Shown: piece after piece, positions 1 to 8,013 of the stretch
Layout: the number at the start of each line of letters is the position of its first letter
How positions within the stretch are numbered: the stretch's first letter is position 1
Source of the DNA: Corynebacterium sanguinis
Lineage (GTDB): Bacteria; Actinomycetota; Actinomycetes; Mycobacteriales; Mycobacteriaceae
DNA length: 64,000 nt
Direction of reading: 5' to 3'
NCBI RefSeq assembly: GCF_007641235.1
Contig: NZ_CP038157.1
Location: 2,232,001 to 2,296,000, forward strand
The notes under the pieces: model-generated
Databases searched by the model: none
What the model was told of the DNA's origin: nothing
What the model saw: only the letters and a program-made list of their open reading frames with translations
Translations under genes and position numbers: made by a program

Positions 1-1
1 C

Positions 2-1153
2 AGCGAGGGCGCAGATTTCTACTTCACCTCCGTCACCAAGGCCGGCATGTCGGTCCAGATTTCGCGTGCCGACGACCTCGATGCGCTCTGCGACGACGTC
101 GACGAGGACTACCAGGTTGACCCGGGCATTCGCCGGCTTGGCGACGTCCTGTCCGACGAGGGCGGCTACACTCGCTTCCGCTCCCCCTGCGTGGTGCCGA
201 ACTGGGAGGAAGCGGACGACCGCGACAAGGGTCAGTCCGGGTGGCTGATGCTGGCGATGACGGGCGAGCCCGAGGCCCCCGTACCCGTCGTGCTCAGCTC
301 CGAGGACGGCACTTCCTGGGGGGTGATCGGCCCGCTCGAGTTCGCCGGCGACCCCGGGTTCGACCCGGACGCCGAGCACTTGGTCGCCCCGCGCATCATC
401 CGGCTGCGCGACGAGGTCGACGCGCAAATCTACGACGTGCTGATGTTCACCCTCGAGCGCCGCGGCAAGGACACCACCGGCTACATCGTGGGCACCCTAC
501 AGGGCGCGGTGTTCACCGTGGCCAAGGAGGCCCGCCACATCGACTTTGGCCACGATTTCACCCGTCCGCGCAGCACGAACTACACCCCGGGCAGCGTCGC
601 CGAAGACGAGCGGCTCAGCCACGCCTACATCTTCGGGGTGATGACGGACACCGGCCGCGGCGGCGACGCGACCGCCGAGCCGAACTGGGAGGCCGAGGGC
701 TGGGCCACCACCCTGAGCATCCCGCGCCGGTTGACCCTGCAGGGCGGGGCGCTGTACCAGACCCCGCCGCGCGGGCTTCCCGACGCCGTGGCCGAGACGG
801 AGCGCGCCCGGATGTGGACGGGCCTGTGCGAGATCCCGGTCGGCGAGACCGGCTCGGTCACAGCCGAGATCATTGACGGCGAAGGAAACGTCGCGGCCGT
901 GATCACCCACTCTGGCGACGAGATCAGCCTCGACCGCCTGGACGGTGCGGCGGCATCCGCGCCGCTTGGCGACGATGACGAGGACAACATCACGATCCTG
1001 GTCGACAGCTCCACCATCGAGGTGTTCGCCGGCGGCGGCGCAGTGGCAATGTCCTCGCGCTTTTGGCCGAACGGCGGCACCGCCGACATCCGCATCACCA
1101 CCGACGGTGCGGCGGTGGTGCTCAACGAGTGGTACCGCAGCGCGTCTCGCTAG
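2..1153 (+). CDS. Glycoside hydrolase family 32 protein (beta-fructosidase/sucrose-6-P hydrolase type), 5' truncated
   Basis: The reading frame is open from the first bases of the window, so the true start lies upstream and only about the last 380 residues are present. The opening residues SEGADFYFTSVTKAG, the segment SGWLMLAMTG and the C-terminal beta-sandwich ending with ITILVDSSTIEVFAGGG fit GH32 enzymes, where the 'D(S/R)SSVEVFAN' block is characteristic of the C-terminal domain. GH32 enzymes hydrolyse sucrose, sucrose-6-phosphate or fructans; the catalytic N-terminal motif (NDPNG) would be outside the window, so activity cannot be judged. No signal peptide can be assessed. The gene converges on the rlmA-like gene with only 6 bp between their stop codons. 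Substrate is uncertain. Confidence 0.75.
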   Translation, partial: SEGADFYFTSVTKAGMSVQISRADDLDALCDDVDEDYQVDPGIRRLGDVLSDEGGYTRFRSPCVVPNWEEADDRDKGQSGWLMLAMTGEPEAPVPVVLSSEDGTSWGVIGPLEFAGDPGFDPDAEHLVAPRIIRLRDEVDAQIYDVLMFTLERRGKDTTGYIVGTLQGAVFTVAKEARHIDFGHDFTRPRSTNYTPGSVAEDERLSHAYIFGVMTDTGRGGDATAEPNWEAEGWATTLSIPRRLTLQGGALYQTPPRGLPDAVAETERARMWTGLCEIPVGETGSVTAEIIDGEGNVAAVITHSGDEISLDRLDGAAASAPLGDDDEDNITILVDSSTIEVFAGGGAVAMSSRFWPNGGTADIRITTDGAAVVLNEWYRSASR

Positions 1154-1159
1154 GGCGCT

Positions 1160-2017
1160 TTAAGCCTTGCGCATCCGCACGATGATGCCGCGCGCCGTCA
1201 CGTTGAGGTGATGCGGCAAGGTGCGTAGGCGCTCGGCGAGCGTCGCGGGCTCAATGTGGCGCGCCGAGGGGCTCATGCCCACCTGCGCGGCGATCGAGTC
1301 GCGGTCGAGGCGCATGGAGTAGTCCAGCACCTCCGGCTCGCCGATGAGCTCGAGGTGGCCTTCCGCCTGCTCGACGAGGCGCTCCAGCTTGCCTTCCTCC
1401 ACGCCGAGGATGCCCAGCGGGGCGCGCAGCTCGTCGAGGTGGCCGCTGCCCGGGATCATCACGATGACCTCGCCCTCCGGGGCGAGCACGCGGGCGAACT
1501 CCGCTGGGTTGCGGGGCGCGAAGATGACGGTGATGGCGTTGATGGAGGCGTCGAGAAGCGGCAGCCCTTCCCAGACATCCGCAACGACCGCACCGACCCG
1601 CGGGTGGGCCTTGGCCAGGCGCTTCGCCGCGGGCACAGAAATGTCGAGGCCGACGCCACGCACGCCGGCGATGCTGTCGAGGGTGTGCGCGAGGTAGTAG
1701 CCGGTGCCCGCGCCGACCTCGAGCACGACCGGCTCCGCGGCCTGGGTGGCCTCAAGGGCGTGGGAGACGCGTTCGGTGACGGCCTCGACGAAGGGGGCGA
1801 AGTGGCCCTGGGAGAGGAACACCTCGCGGGATATCACCATCTCCAGGCTGTCGCCCTCGTGGTTGAGCCCGGCGCCGGGGCTCAGCGTGACATAGCCCTG
1901 CTTGGCCACATCGTAAGAATGACCCGACTCGGAAACGAGCCGGGTGAAATCTTCGGCGCCGGCAAGGCGGGTGCCGTCGATGGGGTCTGCGAGAACGTCG
2001 ACAATGTCAGAGAGCAT
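1160..2017 (-). CDS. RlmA-type 23S rRNA (guanine-N1)-methyltransferase-like protein
   Basis: A class I SAM-dependent methyltransferase of 285 residues. VVLEVGAGTGYYLAHTL (about residues 98-114) is the SAM-binding glycine loop, and the N-terminal block SYDVAKQGYVTLSPG matches the RlmA/RrmA/TlrB family, which methylates G745 or G748 of 23S rRNA. The four cysteines of the usual N-terminal zinc finger are absent: the equivalent segment reads LADPIDGTRLAG. The target base is therefore inferred from the family only. The start codon ATG at 2015-2017 lies 6 nt behind a TAAGAT hexamer (2024-2029) without a clear Shine-Dalgarno, which suggests a leaderless transcript. It lies downstream of DUF3117 on the same strand, an order I remember from other corynebacteria. 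Confidence 0.8.
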   Translation of the reverse strand: MLSDIVDVLADPIDGTRLAGAEDFTRLVSESGHSYDVAKQGYVTLSPGAGLNHEGDSLEMVISREVFLSQGHFAPFVEAVTERVSHALEATQAAEPVVLEVGAGTGYYLAHTLDSIAGVRGVGLDISVPAAKRLAKAHPRVGAVVADVWEGLPLLDASINAITVIFAPRNPAEFARVLAPEGEVIVMIPGSGHLDELRAPLGILGVEEGKLERLVEQAEGHLELIGEPEVLDYSMRLDRDSIAAQVGMSPSARHIEPATLAERLRTLPHHLNVTARGIIVRMRKA

Positions 2018-2061
2018 GGGCAGATCTTACCCCCGCCCGCGACGAAGCACGGCAGTGGAGC

Positions 2062-2232
2062 TTACTCCCCCGCCGCCTGGAGCAGCAGGGCGCCAAGCTC
2101 GGACGCTTCCTCGGCGTTCAATTCCACCACGAGGCGACCACCGCCGTCAGACGGGATGCGCATAACAATCTTGCGGCTTTCCACCACTGCTTCCATGGGA
2201 CCGTTGCCGGTGCGGGGTTTCATTGCTGCCAT
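2062..2232 (-). CDS. DUF3117 domain small protein
   Basis: A 56-residue protein that begins MAAMKPRTGNGPMEAVVE, continues with VMRIPSDGGGRLVVEL and ends LLLQAAGE. This is the whole of the actinobacterial DUF3117 family, which is usually 55-60 residues and almost invariant. AAGGAG is placed correctly before the first ATG, which decides the start. Function is unknown; conservation across Actinobacteria suggests a basic role. It lies between the DivIVA-like gene and the rlmA-like gene on the same strand. Confidence 0.9.
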   Translation of the reverse strand: MAAMKPRTGNGPMEAVVESRKIVMRIPSDGGGRLVVELNAEEASELGALLLQAAGE

Positions 2233-2248
2233 TGGGTTTTACTCCTTC

Positions 2249-2569
2249 TCACGCAGGCGTTTCACCCGATCCTACGCCGTTTTTGGCGGTGGCAGCGCGA
2301 ATTTCGCTGTCGGGTGTCAGTCGGCGCAGGTCAGCGAGCTGGGTCAGAAGGGCATCAACCTGGTCCATTTTGTAGCCGCGGTGCACGACCTCGAGCTGCA
2401 CCGCGTTCATGTCGCCCTGCTCGACCGCGCGGCGGTTGTGCTCGATCACGTCGGTGGTCTCCGCCAGAGGCGGCAGCGCCTCGCCCCGGCCGAAGAGATA
2501 CACGCTGGCCATCACGCCAATCAGGCAGACGATGGCGACGATGAGCATGAGCAGGATCCAGGACAGCAT
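2249..2569 (-). CDS. Small membrane protein with DivIVA-like domain
   Basis: 106 residues. Residues 3-26 (SWILLMLIVAIVCLIGVMAS) form one N-terminal membrane helix. The cytoplasmic part contains RGYKMDQVDALLTQLADL (about residues 64-81), the short 'GYxxxxVD' block of DivIVA-domain proteins, which bind curved membrane or other polar-growth proteins. It lacks the long coiled coil of Wag31/DivIVA and so is not the main polar scaffold. The ATG is 3 bp from the gpgS stop, which indicates an operon with the mycolyl/methylglucose-related gene gpgS. A role in cell-envelope growth is inference from that neighbour. Confidence 0.75.
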   Translation of the reverse strand: MLSWILLMLIVAIVCLIGVMASVYLFGRGEALPPLAETTDVIEHNRRAVEQGDMNAVQLEVVHRGYKMDQVDALLTQLADLRRLTPDSEIRAATAKNGVGSGETPA

Positions 2570-2572
2570 GGG

Positions 2573-3313
2573 TCACATCCTAACGCTCGCCCACGGTGAT
2601 CGTTGCCCCACTCCCGCAGACGCGACCCCGGCGCGCTGAAGGATGGTCGCGGCCACCACGTCCGCCATCGGGCCGAGCTCGGTCAAGGGGCGGTTGCGGT
2701 GCTGGCGCGCGCCGAGCTCCACCTGGCTGATCGCTTCGCGGCCGTGCGTCGCGGCGACGTCGAGAAGCAAGCCCGCTTCCACCCCGTAGCCGTCGACGAA
2801 CGGCAGCTCGAGCGCGGTGTCGCGGCGGATCGCGTACTCGCCTGCCAGGGGCTGGGTGATATCGGCGAGTTCGGGGAACAGCGCGCGCAGCAGAGGCTTA
2901 GCGGTGAGCTCGGTAACCCGCCCGCCACCGCCAGCCGCGGCGCCGAGGTCGCGCCTGTACGACGCTTTAACCAAGTGGATCCCCGCATCAACGAAAGGCG
3001 CGGCGAGCGTGTCTACCCATCTAGCTTCCACCGAGGTGACGTCGGCATCGATGAACACCACCACGTCCCCGGAGGCTGCCTTCACCCCGCGCCACAGCGC
3101 CTCGCCCTTGCCCGGGCGCGGTGGGAGCTGCGGGTACACATCGGCCCAGTTGATTACCCGCGCCCCGGCCTCGCGGGCCCGGCTGGCGGTGGCGTCGGTG
3201 GAGTCGGAGTCGACGACGACGACTTCGTGCGCCTGCGAGGCCAGGCACGCGGCGACGACGTGCGCCACGGTGTCTTGCTCGTTGAGCGCTGGGATGACGA
3301 CGCTGACCCTCAC
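2573..3313 (-). CDS. gpgS: Glucosyl-3-phosphoglycerate synthase
   Basis: A GT-A-fold retaining glycosyltransferase (GT81) of about 246 residues. The N-terminus VRVSVVIPALNEQDTVAHVV is the nucleotide-sugar binding strand, VVVDSDSTD follows, and VVFIDADVTS carries the metal-binding DxD. GpgS transfers glucose from NDP-glucose to 3-phosphoglycerate, the first step towards glucosylglycerate and, in mycobacteria, methylglucose lipopolysaccharide. I chose the GTG at 3311-3313 because it overlaps the folP2 stop as GTGA; the 75 residues further upstream in this frame are low-complexity arginine-rich sequence lying over folP2. Tight coupling with folP2 and the DivIVA-like gene is typical of this actinobacterial locus. 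Confidence 0.88.
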   Translation of the reverse strand: MRVSVVIPALNEQDTVAHVVAACLASQAHEVVVVDSDSTDATASRAREAGARVINWADVYPQLPPRPGKGEALWRGVKAASGDVVVFIDADVTSVEARWVDTLAAPFVDAGIHLVKASYRRDLGAAAGGGGRVTELTAKPLLRALFPELADITQPLAGEYAIRRDTALELPFVDGYGVEAGLLLDVAATHGREAISQVELGARQHRNRPLTELGPMADVVAATILQRAGVASAGVGQRSPWASVRM

Positions 3314-4146
3314 GCTAGGCCCCGCACCGTGTTCAGCGGCGGGGCATCGCCGCCGATCGCCGCGGTCATGCGGATCACGTCGACGGTATCGCGCACCTCG
3401 TGGACGCGGAAGGCGGCCACTCCCCGCGCCGCGGCCCAGGCGGTAGCCGCGAGCGTGCCCGCGACGCGCCCGCCGACTGGGCGGTCGACGGTCTCTCCGA
3501 CGAAGTCCTTGTTGGACAGCGCCATGAGCACCGGCCACCCCGTGGCCACGAGCTCATCGACGCGGCGCAGGATCTCGAGCCCGTGGAACGTGTTCTTGCC
3601 GAAGTCGTGCGCCGGGTCGATAAAGACCTTGTCTTCGGGCACCCCGAGCGATGCCGCGCGCTCGGCCAGGCCGACTGTTTGCGTGACGACGTCATGGACA
3701 ACGTCGTCGTAATGCACGCGGTGCGGCCTCGTGCGCGGCGTTGCCCCGCCCGTGTGCGAGCAGACGTAGCCGATCCGCAGCGCCCCGGCGGCCTCGACGA
3801 GCTCGGGGTCCCAGCCCGCCCACGTGTCGTTGATCAGGTCCGCGCCGGCCTCGGCCGCGGCCTCGGCGACGGGGGCGCGCCACGTGTCCACCGAAATGCC
3901 CACGTCGCGGTGGCGCTCGCGCACCGCCGCGATGAGCGGCACGACCCGGTCGATCTCTTCTGCCACGGAGACCTGCTCACCCGGTCCCGCCTTGACCCCG
4001 CCGACGTCGACGATGGAGGCTCCGTCGGCGATGACGGCGTCGGCACGCTCAAGCGCCTTCTCCAGGTGGAAGGTTGCGCCCTTGTCGTAGAAGGAATCCG
4101 GGGTGCGGTTGATGATCGCCATCACCCGCGCGAGCTCGGCGGCCAC
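3310..4146 (-). CDS. folP2: Dihydropteroate synthase-like protein FolP2
   Basis: 278 residues with the TIM-barrel blocks of the DHPS family: VMAIINRTPDSFYDKG at the N-terminus, DVGGVKAGPG, ISVDTWR, LINDTW and FIDPAHDFGKN. DHPS condenses p-aminobenzoate with the pterin pyrophosphate. The second actinobacterial paralogue, found beside gpgS as here, is FolP2, which in mycobacteria was reported to lack measurable DHPS activity, so the name reflects position and not proven activity. The start is GTG at 4144-4146, 3 bp after the stop of the LOG gene. The reading frame ends in the GTGA overlap with gpgS, so translation of the two is probably coupled. Confidence 0.85.
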   Translation of the reverse strand: MAAELARVMAIINRTPDSFYDKGATFHLEKALERADAVIADGASIVDVGGVKAGPGEQVSVAEEIDRVVPLIAAVRERHRDVGISVDTWRAPVAEAAAEAGADLINDTWAGWDPELVEAAGALRIGYVCSHTGGATPRTRPHRVHYDDVVHDVVTQTVGLAERAASLGVPEDKVFIDPAHDFGKNTFHGLEILRRVDELVATGWPVLMALSNKDFVGETVDRPVGGRVAGTLAATAWAAARGVAAFRVHEVRDTVDVIRMTAAIGGDAPPLNTVRGLA

Positions 4147-4149
4147 GTT

Positions 4150-4938
4150 CTACTCGGTGTCTTTCAGGCGCTGGTCCGTCATCACCTTGTGCGCCTCGAC
4201 GATGTAGGCCACGGCCTCGTCGACTGAGTCGGTGACCAGGAACAGCTGGTCGTCGCCCTCGGAGATGAGGCCGCGGGCAAGCTGCTGGCCGCGAATCCAG
4301 TCGACCAGGCCGCTCCAGAAGTCGACGCCCATGAGCACGATCGGAAAGTTGGTCACCTTGCCGGTTTGCACCATGCACAGCACCTCGAAGACCTCGTCGA
4401 GGGTGCCGTAGCCGCCCGGCAGGGTGATAAACGCCTGGGAGTACTTCAAAAACATGGTCTTGCGGGCGAAGAAGTACCGGAAGTTCAAGCCCAGATCGAC
4501 CCAGTCGTTGAGGCCCTGCTCGAACGGCAGCTCGATGCCCAGACCGACGGAGAGGCCGCCCGCCTCGTGCGCGCCGCGGTTCGGGCCCTCCATCAGCCCC
4601 GGCCCGCCGCCGGTGATCACGGCGTAGCCCGCATCCACCAGCGCCTTGCCCACTTCGCGGGCCTGCTCATACTCGGCGGTGCCCTCGCCGAGGCGGGCGG
4701 AGCCGAACACGGTCACGGCCTTCGGCAGCTCGGACAGGGCGTCGAAACCGGCGACGAACTCCGACTGGATGCGCATCACGCGCCACGGGTCGGCGTGCTT
4801 CCAGTCGTGGTCGCTGCTGCCCTGGGACTCCAGCAGGCGCTGGTCGTGGGTGGACTGCTGCTGCTCGTCGCTGCGCAGCATGATCGGCCCGCGCAGTTTA
4901 CGGTTGCGCTCGGGCTTCGGGGTGATGTGGGGCGCCAC
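4150..4938 (-). CDS. TIGR00730 / LOG-family Rossmann protein (nucleotide 5'-monophosphate phosphoribohydrolase type)
   Basis: 262 residues. The family signature PGGYGTLDE (consensus PGGxGTxxE) is present, preceded by VITGGGPGLMEGPNRGA and followed by the FFARKTMFLKYSQ block in its usual place. LOG proteins hydrolyse cytokinin riboside 5'-monophosphates or purine nucleotides to base plus ribose phosphate; the physiological substrate in corynebacteria is unclear. The GTG at 4936-4938 follows GAGAGGG. The N-terminal 45 residues are polar and not part of the fold. It lies between dapE and folP2 in one transcriptional direction. Confidence 0.85.
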   Translation of the reverse strand: MAPHITPKPERNRKLRGPIMLRSDEQQQSTHDQRLLESQGSSDHDWKHADPWRVMRIQSEFVAGFDALSELPKAVTVFGSARLGEGTAEYEQAREVGKALVDAGYAVITGGGPGLMEGPNRGAHEAGGLSVGLGIELPFEQGLNDWVDLGLNFRYFFARKTMFLKYSQAFITLPGGYGTLDEVFEVLCMVQTGKVTNFPIVLMGVDFWSGLVDWIRGQQLARGLISEGDDQLFLVTDSVDEAVAYIVEAHKVMTDQRLKDTE

Positions 4939-4986
4939 GTTTCCCTCTCGTTGGTCGGTGAAGAAAGTATGTGAAAAGTTTGCCGC

Positions 4987-6078
4987 TTAGTGGGCGGGCC
5001 GGGCCGCGAGGTAGGCCTCGAGCGTGCGGGCGACGGTGTAAATCTGCTCGGTCGGGCACTGCTCGTCCACCTTGTGAGCGAAGCCGGGGTCGCCCGGCCC
5101 GAAGTTCACGGCCGGAGTTCCAAGGGTAGAGAACCGCGCCACATCCGTCCATCCGAACTTCGCCCGCACGTTTCCGCCCACGGCCTTGATCAGGTCGCGC
5201 GCCACTGGGTCGTCAAGCCCCGGCAGCGCCGCCGGGGCGATGTCGTCCCACACCAGCTCCAGGCCTTCTTCCAACTGCAGCGCCTCGACGAGGTGCGCCT
5301 TGGCGTCATCGACACTGCGGTCTGGCGCGTAGCGGAAGTTGATGGTCAGCTGGGCGAAATCCGGGATCGTGTTCGTCGCCACGAACCCCTCGAGCCCCAC
5401 GACGTTGAGCCCCTCGCGGTACTCGCAGCCCGCGATGGTGACGCTGCGCGGCTCGTAACCCGCCACGCGCGTGAGCACGCCCGCGAGCTTGTGCGCGGCG
5501 TTGTCGCCCAGCCAGCTTCGCGCCGAGTGGGCACGCGTGCCGTGGGCACGCACGAACACGCGGATCGTGCCCTGGCAGCCGGCCTCGATGATCGCGCCGG
5601 AGGGCTCGCCGAGCAGCGCCAAGTCGCCGGCGAGCAGCTCGGGGCGGTCGCGCTCCAGGTGGTACAGGCCGTTGTGTTCGCTGGAGACCTCCTCGCCCTC
5701 GTAGGCGATCAGTGTCAGATCGAAAGCGCTGGCGTGGGGCGTCGATAAGCGGGCGAAAGCTCCCAGGTAGCAGGCCAGGCCCGACTTCATGTCCACCGAC
5801 CCGCAACCGTGCAGCACCCCGTCCTCCAGGCGGTGCGGGGTATTGCCTGCCAGGGGGACGGTATCGACGTGGCCAGCGAGCACGACGCGCTGCGGCAAGC
5901 CGTGGTGGGTCCTCGCGACGACCGTGTTCCCCCGGCGGATCACCTCGACCCCCTCGAGCTCGCGCAGGGCGGCCTCGATCGCGTCCGCGATGTCGCGCTC
6001 GTGGTGCGAGGGCGACTCGATGTCGATCAAAGCCGCGGTCAGATCAACGGGATCAGCGAAGAGATTCAGTAAAGCCAC
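4987..6078 (-). CDS. dapE: Succinyl-diaminopimelate desuccinylase
   Basis: An M20 family di-zinc amidohydrolase of 363 residues. Probable metal and catalytic positions are the His of LAGHVDTVPL, the Asp of GSVDMKSG, the glutamates of AYEGEEVSS, the Glu of LLGEPSG and the C-terminal His of GFAHKVDE. It releases succinate from N-succinyl-LL-2,6-diaminopimelate to give LL-DAP for lysine and peptidoglycan. The start is GTG at 6076-6078, 6 nt behind TAGGAT (6085-6090, minus strand) with no Shine-Dalgarno, so the transcript is probably leaderless. It is transcribed away from the dapD-like gene and heads the minus-strand run that continues to rlmA. Confidence 0.93.
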   Translation of the reverse strand: MALLNLFADPVDLTAALIDIESPSHHERDIADAIEAALRELEGVEVIRRGNTVVARTHHGLPQRVVLAGHVDTVPLAGNTPHRLEDGVLHGCGSVDMKSGLACYLGAFARLSTPHASAFDLTLIAYEGEEVSSEHNGLYHLERDRPELLAGDLALLGEPSGAIIEAGCQGTIRVFVRAHGTRAHSARSWLGDNAAHKLAGVLTRVAGYEPRSVTIAGCEYREGLNVVGLEGFVATNTIPDFAQLTINFRYAPDRSVDDAKAHLVEALQLEEGLELVWDDIAPAALPGLDDPVARDLIKAVGGNVRAKFGWTDVARFSTLGTPAVNFGPGDPGFAHKVDEQCPTEQIYTVARTLEAYLAARPAH

Positions 6079-6107
6079 ACGGCAATCCTACGTTTATGAT
6101 GTGACAC
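6079..6107. promoter_or_regulatory. Divergent, interleaved dapE / dapD-like promoters
   Basis: Only 29 bp separate the two start codons. On the minus strand TAGGAT (6085-6090) is 6 nt from the dapE GTG. On the plus strand TATGAT (6095-6100) is 7 nt from the dapD-like ATG. Each -35 position would fall inside the first codons of the other gene, so the two polymerase footprints must overlap. No transcription-start data are available. Confidence 0.6.
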
Positions 6108-7040
6108 ATGCCGCTGGGAGCCGAAGCGACGGGAATCGCCAACATCGCCATGGACGGGACAACCCTGGACACGTGGTACCCCTCCCCTCGACTCATCACA
6201 GACGCTTCGCTTATCGACGCCCTCACCACCGGCACCACCCGAGTCGGGGCGCGAGAACTGTCCGACCGATTCCTCTCCATCGTCGGCATGGACCGCGACC
6301 GGCTCGTTGAGCTGGTGCCGGTGCGCACCGTCATCGCGAACCTATCCGAGCCACCCGTCGACGCCCACGACGTCTACCTGCGCCTGCACCTGCTCTCCCA
6401 CCGGCTGGTCAAGCCCCTGGAGTTGAACATGACCGACTGCCTGGAGCACCTCGTGCCGGTGGTGTGGACAAACAAGGGTCCGTGCTTGAGCGACAACTTC
6501 GAGCACGTGCGCACCTCCCTACGCTCGCGCGGGCAGATCCACGTCTACGGCATCGAGCGCCTGCCGAGGATGGTCGACTATGTCGTGCCGTCCGGAGTGT
6601 CCATCGCCGAGGCCGAGCGCGTCCGCCTCGGCGCCTACCTCGCGCCGGGCACCTCCGTGATGCGCGAAGGCTACGTGTCCTACAACTCGGGGTCGCTGGG
6701 GCGCGCCCGGATTGAGGGCCGGCTGTCCTCCGCGGTCGTCGTGGGGGAAGGCACCAATGTCGGGCTGTCCTCGGCGCTGATCGCGACGTCGGCGCAGCGT
6801 CACAACCGCACCCCGCTGCGCGTCGGCCGCGACTGCGTGCTGCGACCCGCAGCCGGGGTGATCGGTGTCGATTTGGGCGATCGCTGCGAAATCGGCGTCA
6901 ACGTCATGCTCGAGCCGACAACCACCATCGTGGATTCGCGCTCCGGGGCGATGATCTCCGCCGGGGCCATCGCGGGGCAAAGCGACATCAGCATTACCAA
7001 CGAGCCGAACTCGGCGTGCCCCGTGCTCCGGCCGCGGTAG
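6108..7040 (+). CDS. DapD-like tetrahydrodipicolinate N-succinyltransferase paralogue (diverged)
   Basis: 310 residues, homologous along its whole length to the dapD product at 10847 (shared blocks [27 protein letters not shown] and the left-handed beta-helix). The glutamate of the ARIEGRLS block, equivalent to the proposed catalytic Glu of mycobacterial DapD, is kept. The glycine-rich [14 protein letters not shown] loop is replaced by GLSSALIATSAQRHNR and the C-terminus is shorter. I infer that succinyl-CoA binding or specificity has changed. C. glutamicum also carries a second dapD-like gene near dapE (from memory). The ATG at 6108 lies 7 nt behind a TATGAT hexamer. The 85-bp repeat array begins directly after the stop codon. 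Confidence 0.85.
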   Translation: MPLGAEATGIANIAMDGTTLDTWYPSPRLITDASLIDALTTGTTRVGARELSDRFLSIVGMDRDRLVELVPVRTVIANLSEPPVDAHDVYLRLHLLSHRLVKPLELNMTDCLEHLVPVVWTNKGPCLSDNFEHVRTSLRSRGQIHVYGIERLPRMVDYVVPSGVSIAEAERVRLGAYLAPGTSVMREGYVSYNSGSLGRARIEGRLSSAVVVGEGTNVGLSSALIATSAQRHNRTPLRVGRDCVLRPAAGVIGVDLGDRCEIGVNVMLEPTTTIVDSRSGAMISAGAIAGQSDISITNEPNSACPVLRPR

Positions 7041-7950
7041 TGGGGTTTCGCGTTTTGTCGGTTGACCGTGACATTGCGGTAGGTGGGAAGTCACGATCAG
7101 GCGGTTGTCGGGGCGGCCGACCTGGGTTTTTAGGTTCTGCCGGTGGTTCACCGAGACATTTCGGTGGCCGGGATGTCACGGTCAACCCGATCCCGGCACT
7201 GCCAACCTGGGGTTTTACACCGCGCAGCCGGTTCACCGTGACATTTCACCGGGTTAGATGTCACAGTCAACCCGATCCAACGATGCGCGACCTGCGGTTT
7301 TACACCGCGCAGCCGCTTCACCGTGACATTCCACCACCCAAGATGTCACAGTCAAGCCAACCCAACTAACCCCGACCTGCGGTTTTACACCGCGCAGCCG
7401 CTTCACCGTGACATTCCACCACCCAAGATGTCACAGTCAAGCCAACCCAACGATGCGCGACCTGCGGTTTTACACCGCGCAGCCGGTTCACCGTGACATT
7501 CCACCACCCAAGATGTCACGGTCAACCCAACCCAACGATGCGCGACCTGCGGTTTTACACCGCGCAGCCGGTTCACCGTGACATTCCACCACCCAAGATG
7601 TCACAGTCAACCCGACCCAACGATGCGCGACCTGCGGTTTTACACCGCGCAGCCGCTTCACCGTGACATTCCACCACGCAAGATGTCACAGTCAAGCCAA
7701 CCCAACTAACCCCGACCTGCGGTTTTACACCGCGCAGCCGCTTCACCGTGACATTCCACCACCCAAGATGTCACAGTCAAGCCAACCCAACGAACCCCGA
7801 CCTGCGGTTTTACACCGCACAGCCGCTTCACCGTGACATTCCACCACCCAAGATGTCACGGTCAAGCCAACCCAACGAACCCCGACCAGGGCTTTCACAC
7901 CCCGCAACCCAACGACCCAGACATCCCACCGCAGAAGACACCCCAAACCC
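7041..7950. repeat. Non-coding 85-bp tandem repeat array (about 10.7 units)
   Basis: The landmark GGTTTTACAC recurs at exact 85-bp steps: 7211, 7296, 7381, 7466, 7551, 7636, 7721 and 7806. Degenerate units start at 7041, 7126 and 7891. Middle units are near-identical and both edges decay. Each unit holds a short hairpin, GCGGT-N5-ACCGC, and a longer one, ACCGTGACAT-N13-ATGTCAC(A/G)GT. A further variable block alternates between CGATGCGCGA and C(T/G)AACCCCGA. Because 85 is not a multiple of 3, no reading frame runs through; open frames here are by-products of the repeat. The array fills almost the whole gap between the dapD-like gene and the permease; 7951-8000 shows nothing else. Confidence 0.97.
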
Positions 7951-8013
7951 ACACCACGAAAAACCCACCCCCTGCGCTCTCAATTCACCGACGCCCGGTT
8001 TATTCTAAAGCGC

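Noticed and set aside
7041..7950. CRISPR array
   Set aside because: The whole 85-bp unit is repeated with no unique spacers, and no cas genes are near.
7743..8008. Short open frames on both strands in the repeat array
   Set aside because: The 85-bp period shifts the frame in every unit, so these frames are chance products of the repeat.
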